Positions 10,394 to 20,559 of a stretch of 64,000 nucleotides of DNA are shown here, piece after piece (the stretch's first letter is position 1; each line of letters starts with the position of its first letter). The position numbers were made by a program, and so were the translations under genes. Source of the stretch: Norana najaformis (Eukaryota > Annelida > Clitellata > Crassiclitellata > Hormogastridae); assembly GCA_964023275.1 (NCBI GenBank), contig OZ029921.1:7822806-7886805 (forward strand), in the 5' to 3' direction. A model generated the notes under the pieces. The model was not told the DNA's origin. It was given only the letters and a program-made list of their open reading frames with translations, and did not search any database.

Positions 10394-12188
10394 CTGCAAA
10401 CAATCAGATTAACGCACGTACTGAAGTAAGATGGAACTAACCATGACGCCTTCTTTACATCAGCAGATTATTTAAATCGGCAGATCAATGCTTACTTTGC
10501 GTTGCATTTACTTCGGATTCGAGACTGCTTAGGAAAAGATTTGAAACTATATATCTGCCCATGATTAGGGCCTACTCTTGTCACCCCAGTATCAGAAACT
10601 TGCATTCCTGTTACGATGGAGCTGCTCAAAAAGCTACATTGTGGCAGAACACTGCAGCCAGGTTCGCTGCAGAGATGTCGAAGTTCGAACAAATCACCCC
10701 TTTACTTCGAGTCTTGCTATGTACTGTACTTAAATCTTTGCATTATCTTCTTCTTCAGCAAGTTTGGCTTATAATTTATGAAATAGAGAACTTCGGCCAA
10801 CCGCAATACTTAAAATCAGTCCTCATTTTCCAGATCTGCCATTGTTTTACAAGGTATCTGTCTTTCTCAGTTGTGCCAAAAACTAGAAATGTTCTTGGTG
10901 GACGAGCTCTTTCGGTTGCTAGACCTTTCTGTAACTTTCTGCATCTGTTCGTTCTGCTCAGTCTCTTGTGTCATTTCAGTCTCAAGGCTTACCTTTTCGG
11001 TTCGCTTATTCCTATAGACTGTCTCTCAATGTCTTTGGACTTACTTTCTACATATTGACCTGACTGCGGTTTGATTTTGGTGCGCCATCAGTTATTGCCT
11101 TGTGCATTAGACAATGGCGCTATAGAAGTTGCAAATTACATATTACAAGTTATCTTGACATAATGAAGACAAGCGCTATCAATTGTAAACTAGCAAAATA
11201 TGATGATTTACGGATCAGCTATTAGCATGAGTCTCAATATATTGAAGCAATAAATGAGCTCAACTGTTTTTGTAAATTGCGGAGAACGAAAGAAAACGAG
11301 ACAGTAAGAGACAAAAAGAATGGATCGATGGATTGCAGCGATTCAGATTGTAAGGAAACTAACCTTCACAAATGACGTCACGTTTTGAACGCAGATTTCT
11401 CGCCTGTACAGAAAACAGCATTTTTTCGCAAATGGACTTATTGTTAATGCAACTGCTTTTCCTTGACTTAACTCAAACTTAATGTTAATGCAACTGTCTT
11501 TCCTTGCCTTTTCTCAAACAGCGTAAATCTTCCAATATAAACGATCTGTGCATTCTATTTGAACCTTAATATCGTGTACAGTATCTACTTTCTGCCAATA
11601 TAAGTGTTTACGTGAAGCTCTTGTACAAGGGACTGTATACATATTTTGGTTTCAATTCGCAGCGAATAGAAGCCGTAGCTGCCTCAGCAGGTCCTGCTTC
11701 TAAAAGCTGCGTGAGATCGAGGTTATTTGTTGAAGTACACTTCAACAAATAACCTCGATCTCACGCAGCTTTTATCGTTATCGTTTGAGAATGGATCAGC
11801 GGTATCGGTTGATTGTTAACGCGTCGGCCATTCACCTTAAAGCCTAGGGTTCAAATTTCGCCTTATGTCATGCGTAATTGATAATAATTATATCTGGTAA
11901 TAATCATAATTGGCAATACTTCGTTGCGCTGCGTATCCCGTATAAAGACCACTTGTCCTGGTGATCGATCCTTTTGATTTTGGACCGGATGACTATACCT
12001 GTTGTTGACAGTGGCGTGTAATAAATGCGCGAATGTATTGTAGCCTATACTTAACTTTAACGAATAATTAGACGTTGACGTCGTTAAGTGCGATTGTGAC
12101 TAACCTTATTCCCAACCAGGTCTCTGCAACTAACCGACGACGCCAGAAGAAGAACAAGTCCAAGAGTCAGGAAAAGCTGACGAGCCAT
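10257..12188 (-). CDS. Secreted cysteine-rich prepropeptide, gene A (3 exons, complete)
   Basis: Joined from 12188-12105, 11403-11364 and 10393-10257; 261 nt, 86 residues plus stop. The signal peptide (residues 1-21) has a leucine/valine core and is homologous to that of gene C. The pro-region ends in R-S-K-R at residues 33-36, the same position as R-Q-K-R in gene C. The predicted mature peptide of 50 residues has ten cysteines, spaced C-x4-C-x3-C-x8-C-x-C-x3-CC-x-C-x-C-x6-C. Intron phases 0 and 1 match gene C exactly. The gene points toward gene C, so the cluster is partly inverted. Furin-type cleavage and secretion are inferred from motif and position. The function is unknown. Confidence 0.8.
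10870..11150 (+). repeat. Retroposon 3'-tail copy
   Basis: Matches 57355-57560 over 'ctgctcagtc..ttgtgtcatttc', 'gactgtctctcaatgt', 'gacctgactgcggtttt' and the terminal 'gatgccttgtgcattagac..ggcgctatagaagtt' block. It lies inside intron 2 of gene A. Confidence 0.6.
11364..11403 (-). CDS. Gene A exon 2: pro-region micro-exon
   Basis: A 40-nt exon between acceptor TGTACAG| and donor GAAG|GTTAGT. It encodes eight residues ending in R-S-K-R and then the first mature cysteine. It converts phase 0 to phase 1, as exon 2 of gene C does. Confidence 0.72.
11701..11774. repeat. Perfect 36-bp inverted repeat (foldback), 2-nt spacer
   Basis: The left arm 11701-11736 and right arm 11739-11774 are exact reverse complements, separated only by 'ac'. 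Neither arm has another copy that I could see in the window. Confidence 0.97.
11785..11880 (+). repeat. tRNA-like SINE head
   Basis: 'tggatcagcggtatcgg' resembles an A box, and 'gggttcaaatttcgcc' about 45 bases on resembles a B box. There is no complete cloverleaf, so a tRNA-derived SINE is more likely than a tRNA gene. Confidence 0.4.
12105..12188 (-). CDS. Gene A exon 1: signal peptide
   Basis: 28 codons from ATG to the donor AAG|GTTAGT, phase 0. The core is rich in L and V and is followed by S-S-V-S-C. Length, phase and sequence pattern equal those of exon 1911-1994. Confidence 0.8.
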
Positions 12189-12189
12189 T

Positions 12190-15100
12190 ACGATGCCTAG
12201 ACTGAAATGAAACGACATTATATCATATATTCGAAGTTCTTTGATTTTCTAATTGTTAATCTGTTCCACCTGTGCATAAGGTAGTTGTCCTGCTTAAGGC
12301 CTAGTTGTGACGCCCATTCTGATTGATATCCCAGAAAATATTACTGAATTTATTGATTTATATTAGTTTGAATGTGCACTGATTAAACGCTCATGCCTGC
12401 CTTTTGGCCTTGCTGAAGGTAAGCCACATTTACACCCTATTGGACGTCTTATAAGCCACGTGAAGTAGCTTATCGTCAGCTACTTCTACCATGCACGATG
12501 TACTTCACTTATTTTGCTGAAGCTAAGCCACATTAATGACTTCCTTGTAGCTTCATCATCTTGAAAAATGCAAAGTCGCACTTCATCTTCTGATTCCCCC
12601 ATCGGACTTCGAATTCAAGATTCCGACGTGGCGCTAATATCTGGCAAATGCGTTTTCTACTTGCATGATCTTTTTGCCCGGTCTGCAGTGGCGGATTTAG
12701 CTATAGGCGCAAAAGGGCGGTCCGCCCACCGCGCCCCTCATGGTTATATGCTGACGCCGGCTGACCAGACCCGTGCATGGTTGACTGCCAGAATGTGACA
12801 CCCCTCTGGAAATGCTCTTGCTCCCCACGCAAAATCCCGGAGAAGCCACTGCCTGTCTCTGATATGGTTAGCCGTATATCCCACTGATCGATGTCCTAAT
12901 TTTATAAATGTTGTTCGCTAGGCAGCACAAGTAGAATGTAAATTTTGAGTTGTCTCTGTTTTAACAAAGATTTACACCGGCAATCTCTAAATTCCTCAAC
13001 GATGTTTAGGCCTAAACATTGATAATGACGATAAATAAATCTTTAAAAATTAATTCAAAAGTAAATTAAATTAATTTACAACGATTACAATTTTTCAGCA
13101 AACTTATAGCGAGCAAGTGCATTTGCAGTGGAATGACATTTGAGATAGACCAATTGGACACGAAGTAACAGAGCATGAGAGGGCAGTCAACAGCTAAGCC
13201 TGGAAGCCATAACCCTCCCAAGAACTTTGGTGATGAAGTTCAAAATGGCACGAAAATTAGATAAATTTTCCAAAAGAAAGACAGGAATTCTTAAGAAGGG
13301 AGTAGACCAATTAGGCATGGGCGTAGCAAGAAGGAAGGCAACTTTCAGCGAGGTACAGGTTGACAACAGAAAGAATGTTAGGGCCCAAAACGCTAAAACA
13401 TTCTTTATTTAAGAAGAGCGCGTGGTAGGTTTAGGTCTGTCTCACCTCTCAGTATCTGTACAGAAGTTTAACATCAGTCAATCCCACCCACAATAGTCGC
13501 GCGATACAACATACAATATGCGTCAGTTTGTTCAAAACTATCCTCTTTTAAGGTTAAGTTAATCGAGAAAATTGAGCAACATTTCTCGAAGTCAATATTG
13601 AAAATAGCTACATAATTGAGCTAATTTATAACTCCGTCACTGACATCGGGTTTACATTTCAATTTATAGAGTGTCGCCCGCGTAATTACTAGTCTTAGTT
13701 TTATTCAGCTGCTCCACACTAAAGCAAAATGTGGAGGCGAAACTGAGGCTGAAAATATTGATTGGAACGATAAAGATTCGACACCTGACGCTTTTCCTTG
13801 TTTTTGGTTTCGTGTACTTTGCGTCGCCATTTTGCAAAGTGCAATCACAAATGTTACTCTTTGTCAATAAACATTTTAAAAATATGACAGCTTGATTGCG
13901 CGCACACGGAGGTACTCTAACTGGACTGTTTGAAGACGACCCCGGGATCACAACCCCATAAATTAAGGAGGTAGGAATGGAGAAAGCAATAAAATAGGCA
14001 ATTAAATTAGGGGATAAAACAGGGTGATTGTCTGGTTTTCAGTTCTAAACATGTGAGGTAAATGGTATTACCCATCAGTGTGATCGTAAAGGTGGAGTTT
14101 CTCTAACTGGAGTGTAAGATGCCCACCCCGGGGAATGTACCCCAATTGATAAGGGAGGTAGGGATTGGTAGCACTGCCTTTTAACATAAGGAAACCAAAC
14201 CAAGATTATCCCGTTAATGGTCGTTTACTATCTGTTTGGCGTTGCCGGACCAAGGAAGTGGACAGTTAGAGTGGATGATGGTGAGTTCGATGCTTCAACT
14301 CTTTTTAATGCGATTATAGGTTTAATGGGGAAAACTTGTTTTGGATAGAGGGCCTATGGGTTTTCTTCAATCAAGTTTTTCCAAAATTTATTATAAGTTC
14401 TTTTCAGGATATTATGTTTTTCGTATTTGTTTTCAAAGATAAGGACAAAAATCGGTCGACCTGTGGTTGTTGTTTTTATATTGTAGTCGAGCAATGTTTC
14501 TCTTTGTATGTTTCGTAGTTTGTTGACTGCATTAGTTAGGATACTTTCTGGATAGTGTAGCAATTTAAAGTTGTGTACTTACATTTGATTCTTGTTTATT
14601 TTTCTTCTTTTTTGAGTGCATAATTATAGAAGGCATCGGCCCAGCGTCGCGAGGTCAGGTCCCCACTCAAAAGAGTTGGATCAGAGATGCTTTTGACCTC
14701 CAACTTTTGATCTTGAAAATGAAAATTTTTGTCGACATCAAGCACAGTCTTTCTTACTCGGCCCCACCTACTGGATCCATTCTTCAGTTGTTTCTTAGTG
14801 CCATCTGTTTCCTAAGCTTCATATAGTATATTACATATAATTCTAACATGGGACTATCGTGCATACCTCGGGCGCACAATCTGCGATGTGTGGCTGCTGA
14901 GAATAAGCCAGTGCAGTGGCATAGTTTGACTTTTCTGCTCCGCTCCGCATGAACCTCAGAGTTGGCTTTAGAGCTAAGAGCTATGCCTCAAATTTAATAT
15001 AAGTTAAGGCAGAACTATAAAAAATACAATTCTGTCAAAACTGTTTATTCCATGCATCCTTCGTGTTGAAAAGAATAAGACATTTCATTTTTACAATGAC

Positions 15101-15600
15101 TTCTATGTTGCTCAAGTGTTCCGCAGATTAAAATTGTATCCTCTCCTAGTACTATAAATTTATGACATTAAAATGTAAATAATGCCGACAAATGCGAAAG
15201 CTCATTGCAGTTCCAAGCTCATCAAAATATAATCTTACATGAAATGCCTCGTTGTCTTTCTATCTTCCTTACTCCGTTCACCGTTGTTTCTTGGAAGATT
15301 CGGAATCAAATTCGATATCCACCTTTTAGATTTATTCTCTCGATTAATTAACTGACTCGTACAACTATATCTTGTAACATGAAACAATTTAGCCGACGAC
15401 AGCGTGAGAAATTATGATTGAAGAACAAAAATTTTGAAGAATGTTAAATTTCCCAACACATTAGAGAAAATCTGGAAATGTGCCAGAATTAATTTTTATA
15501 CAAGGAGCGCCCCCAAATACCACGTAATGAAAAACAAGAAAATTCATTACTAAGTATGACTTATAAGCTTAACCAAAGGGTGCCTAAAGTTGATCGGAGA
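12190..15600. other. Spacer between peptide cluster and exchanger gene
   Basis: No gene was supported. The frame at 13227-13412 is lysine-rich without motifs. A related pair of about 65 bp sits at 13913-13980 and 14096-14165 ('ctctaactgga', 'ccccggg', 'aaggaggtagg'). A weak mobile-element trace at 14354-14563 is given separately. Confidence 0.45.
14354..14563 (-). mobile_element. Possible retroelement C-terminal relic
   Basis: Open for 69 codons. The order 'NIQRETLL', then 'RPIFVLIF', then 'ILKRTYNKFWKNL' resembles the segment after the RT domain in Penelope-like/GIY-YIG elements (R..LL, then a P-F-V line, then I...W..L). No catalytic motif is present, so the call rests on the order of motifs alone. 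Confidence 0.25.
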
Positions 15601-15618
15601 TAGGCTATAGGTAACGTA

Positions 15619-15624
15619 TTTATT
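15619..15624 (-). promoter_or_regulatory. Poly(A) signal of the Na+/H+ exchanger gene
   Basis: AATAAA on the - strand, about 120 nt after the stop codon at 15744-15746. Confidence 0.6.
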
Positions 15625-15743
15625 AATAGGTCACCTCGACTCTGCTTAATTACATTAGCATTAGACGAATAATCCGAAAAATAATTGCTAAGAAGAAGTC
15701 TAAGTAAATGTCAGCATTGATCGTAAGCACTGGGTATGCGAAA

Positions 15744-16318
15744 TCATTTGGGCCACTCCCCTCGGCGTTCCGCTGTAGCTCCAGCTTCTGAATCTTCCTC
15801 AGGATATTTCGTTGCCTCTGCCAGCGACGCAGGATCAAGAGAAATCTCTTTCATTTCAAAACTGATTGCTGCAGATTCATCTGGCTTCTGGCGTTTCTCT
15901 TTAGCGGATTTGCCTCTTGTTTCAGCGGGTTTGCGGGACTCGTCCGTAACATCGTGGCCTTGCAAGTAGGGGGTCATTTTCCTGCTGGTCTTTCCTCTTC
16001 TGTTAGTGTTGTTCGTGTTTCCCTCGCCATTCCCTTCACTCGTCGACGAAGAGGAGGAGGGACTCATGGCCCCGATTCGATTCCTCTCGTCATCTGCGAA
16101 GCCCAGGTTAGTGATTCCGTGCAGATCTTCGCCGGTTCGGTCCGAGTCCGGCGTCCGGATATCAAATTCCACAATGGCGTGCGTGCCAGCAGCTGTGGGG
16201 TCTATGAATTCACGTGGGGGTTTTGCCCGCGATGGAGAAAGCATGGGAAAGTCCGTATCGTCACCGATTCGCTTCCAGGGCAAGGATAACTCCAGTTCGG
16301 TCGGTTGGCGTCGTTCAC
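15744..16318 (-). CDS. SLC9A3-like: NHE exon 11: C-terminal tail and stop
   Basis: The acceptor CCCCCTAG| enters in phase 1 and the frame stays open for 191 codons to a TGA. It starts with an ELELSLPWKR motif and continues with Pro/Ser/Thr-rich, basic and acidic stretches, likely phosphoregulatory. An in-frame ATG lies upstream at 16364, but a stop directly precedes it. The splice-in start is preferred because all phases then agree. Confidence 0.8.
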
Positions 16319-17169
16319 CTAGGGGGCGAAAGCCATCATCAATACAATATAGAAACGCTTCCATTTACATCTCTATTGTAGGAATAACTTGACATAAAAA
16401 TAGATGCTCGTTGGTGGCTTTCGATAAACAGATCCTAGCAAACTTAATCCGATTGACAATGTCAAATTCATCATCTCTTTCAATAGGAAGTCAATTGAAC
16501 AATAAATTCGAATGTAGAGAGCCGTAGAATGCTCTACTGCTTATATTCAAATGACCTCATACGCTGGATTACATTACTGTAATGATAGACTTCAAATTGC
16601 TCTCAGGTTTTAGTAGGCTACTTTGATTTGTTTGAATTAGTTTCTTTAAACGCTTTTTGCAAAATCTTCCAACACCATCTAAAGGGCTAGATCTACAGAT
16701 TTAGTTGTCGCGCCTGCAAACTGGTTAAGGTGATAATTAGGCCAGTCTGAATTTTTATATAATTTTTCCGTTTTTACCTAAATTAAAATCTCAGACTTTT
16801 GAAATTTTTAGTATTTCGCCTTATGCTTCCCAATTTTACTGTAATACGAGCTTTTAAAGACAAAAATCTGGCAAAAATGTTTATAATTTTGCATTAATTT
16901 AATATTAGACTATTTTTCAGTTTCTTGCATATAATTATTTTTTCTAGAAATATAAAAAATATATAACTCATACGTATAGAACCATATATTTGATATCAAT
17001 AAATTTTAGTATATAATAATTGGCTTAAATGTTAGTGTAACAGTGATTAATGAATTATGGTATACATTCAGTCAACCTTTTATTCAACGTTTAAATTGAT
17101 GATTGTTAATTAATAACTTCTATCGCGCCGTTATCTAATACACAAGGTATCAACCGTAATCAGGTCAAT

Positions 17170-17228
<59 letters not shown>

Positions 17229-19128
17229 GAAAGAGAGAGAAAGAGAGAGATTATTAAAAGATGCATAAATGATTTTGGTGTCCATGGGAGTTTCTCCACT
17301 GAAACTGAGATTAGTCCATTAAGACTGACAGGCATCCTATGATGATGACGATCGTGATGAAGCCGATGTTTAAGAATGACGATGATCATGAATATGACAT
17401 AATAGAAAACTGGCAGGCATGAAACAAGATGTCGCCAGAAAATGGTTTACTTTTCATTTCCGGGAACATAGCTACACCTCCTTCCAAATCGTCTTCCGAT
17501 TCGCTGTTCACAAATTCCGTGTCGGGAATAATAGGAAGACACTGGATGGCCTGGTCCCCTGAAGAGAAAACCACAAAACTTATCCAGTTGCACAACTACT
17601 CCCAAGAAGCTCCCAGAAAGAACGCTAAAGAAATGACTAACGATTATTTTTAAACATGATTAAGTAAGTAAGTAAGTAATGCATTTGTTAACACGCCATA
17701 TGTCCATCGACTGAGCGAGGAATCGTAGCCGATAAGCTGCGAATTGTCTTAAAGCGCGTTTTCTAATGAGAGTGGGTCTTCGATTATTTCATTTATGTGG
17801 AATTTTGCTTTCCTCATGCATGCCACTGGCACCTGAAAAACAGGAAGAAGACGCAGACCTAGTAAATTAAGAAAAGGTCAGTTAGATGATTAATGCCTTT
17901 TGTTGTTGGTATGTGATAAAACGCTGTCAGGATCCATTCATTCATTCATTCACTCACTCACTCAGAGCATTTATATAGCGCCCCTTAAAGTTGCATATCC
18001 AGAGGCGCTCCCAGCCCAGCTCCGACCAGAGAACAGTTTTAAACTGTTGGTGGAAAGTGTGTCTAGAATCACTCGTTAGAAGGATGACACGCTGATTAGG
18101 AGGGAGGTCACTCCTTCGGGAGGGCCCAACCACTGAGAATGATTAGTGTTTACTTGATTACTAACGACAAATTCATAGTGATCTGCTTCAAGGCCTTCTA
18201 CAGATCGGCAGTAACAATAGGAAGGGCAATGTGTACAAGCAGATATAGGCCAAAGGCGTCGGTGAAGCCTCTTAAGGGGCCAACACACGGGTCTACAGAA
18301 ACAGACATACAGGGACACAGACACACGCCAGCCTAGCGCCACCTGTTAGCCGGTAATGGTCTGCGAAGCTGACTTTCTTTCCGTTCACTCCGTCTGGCGA
18401 ACCTTGTTCATCGGTTGCCCCTGGCAACGAAGCTCTGACGTCATATTCGACAGCTCCCGATTTGACAGCACCGATCACCGTGGCACCGGTTGAAGAGTGC
18501 GAAGAAGCCGTTGCCATGTGACCCGCCCTCTCGCGGAAATTCTGAAAATTCCATTTGGCAATTAAGTAAACGCTGATGAATTGGAAGTTTTTACAGTCCC
18601 AGATTGAAACCGATCGATCAACCCATCCAGTCATACATCCATCCATTTATCAATCCGTCCATCCCTACATTCATCCGTGTGTCCATCTGCCCATCGAATC
18701 ATTCATTTGTTCATTCATCCATTCATTCACTGAACGACCGAATCTTTCATTTAATGAATGAATTGAATATTTGAAATAATGAATGATTGATCAATTGATT
18801 GGTTATTAACTTAATCAGAGTAGATCAGACGTCGAATCGCTGATCTTCTTACCCTGTTCTGGAAGACGTCCTCTGACATGTGGTGAGTTTTGCTGGCGTC
18901 CTTCATTTTTCGTCCAGCCTGCGATTCGAGAGCATTGAGGTCGAGGACTGGATACACGGCGCCCGAGGAATCCATGATTCGGGGAATGCTGCCGTTTGAG
19001 TCCCTGCACCACGAAGACGACAACGATTATGATGATGAATGTGCGGTATTAATTGCAGTGATTTTGATGGTAATGACAACGGAGACGATGAGGAGGAGGA
19101 GCAGGAGGAGGAAAATAGAGATAGAGTT

Positions 19129-19202
<74 letters not shown>

Positions 19203-20241
19203 TCAAACGCCAATGAAAAAAGTGATAAGCAAGCGGGCTACATAATAGTGCCTTCTACCTGCTTCTAGTGCCTTCTATAGATGCTTCGAACTCAGCTACT
19301 GTAATTCATCGACTGAAGTAGAAGCTGATGATAGACATAAGATGGACATAGTATTTATCACAGTGACATTCCATAACAGAGAATGGGCTGCACGCCAGTG
19401 ATACTTCAGTTTGTTTAGACCAGTCAGTTCTTTCAATGCCGAAAACTGAAACCCAGCCCAAAGAGTTCATGGCAGAACAATACGTGTAATTATGATGGCA
19501 TATCAGGCAGTTCGACCTTGGCCTATGCATCCAGAGTCCGCACGAAACGGGACATAATTTGCATTCATGAGGTTCGTGTAGGTCGGCCTTAAGCCAAGGC
19601 CTTCGCAACTCTCATCGCGTTGACATTCCATTTCAAACAGCAGGCACTGATAGGCAATGCGACGAACCCAATGCCTTAATGAATGGCGTTTCAATCGAAT
19701 TCAGCGCCTTAATGCGTTGAAGAAACTGTCTCGAGCATCTTTCGACTGAAGTGCAGAGATTGATTATATGTATTAGAATTTGTGGTTTGTTGCACGATTT
19801 TTGCAGAGAAAGTTGCTGCCAGGGTAGGAATTGCGCAATTAGCAAAACATCTAACTAACAACAATCTGCGACTTCGGGCAACTGCAGGTTATTGAGAACG
19901 GATGATTGGGGAACCGATGCGAGCGACAGCTTAAAGACAGACAGACCAAGTCACCTGGCGAATGCCCAAGTTTCCAGTCTTGCTGGCACGGATGCTTCGA
20001 GCGCACTGGCATTTCTTCTTCACATGGCATCTCAGGACAAGCCTCTGACTTGACGCAGCGCTTATGAATAAGCTGGTTCCTAGCGCTTAGCTTTTAACTA
20101 CCGCTTTACAAATATTCGAATTTACGATTTAGTCCTACGATTTGACAGAAGTATAAAGCCAGAATTATTTCTTGTCGTGTCGTAGGCCTACCGATGGAAT
20201 ATTTGCGTAATATGTGTTTATGAGGTAGATAGATAGATTAT

Positions 20242-20314
<73 letters not shown>

Positions 20315-20528
20315 TAGGTAGGTAGGCAGGCAGGCAGGTAGGTAGATAGATAGATAGATATTATATATATATATATAGAGAGAGAGAGACAGAGAGTCAG
20401 ACAGACAGATGGTGATAGAGAGAGAGAGAGAGAGATAGGTAGGCAGGCAGGTAGGTAGATAGATAGATAGATATTATATATATATATAGAGAGAGAGAGA
20501 GAGACAGAGAGTCAGACAGACAGCGAGA

Positions 20529-20559
<31 letters not shown>

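Noticed and set aside
10151..10399. 82-codon frame on the - strand over gene A exon 3
   Set aside because: A shadow: a different frame of the same bases carries the nine-cysteine framework with correct phase and stop.
15954..16392. + strand frames opposite NHE exon 11
   Set aside because: Antisense shadows of the real exon; no motifs.
19306..19694. Cysteine-containing - strand frames in NHE intron 8 (C-x2-C-x3-C-x10-C-x2-C, vaguely antistasin-like)
   Set aside because: Spacing differs from the peptide family and only loosely recalls antistasin; no signal exon or convincing splice sites; two competing frames with cysteines in the same place suggest chance.
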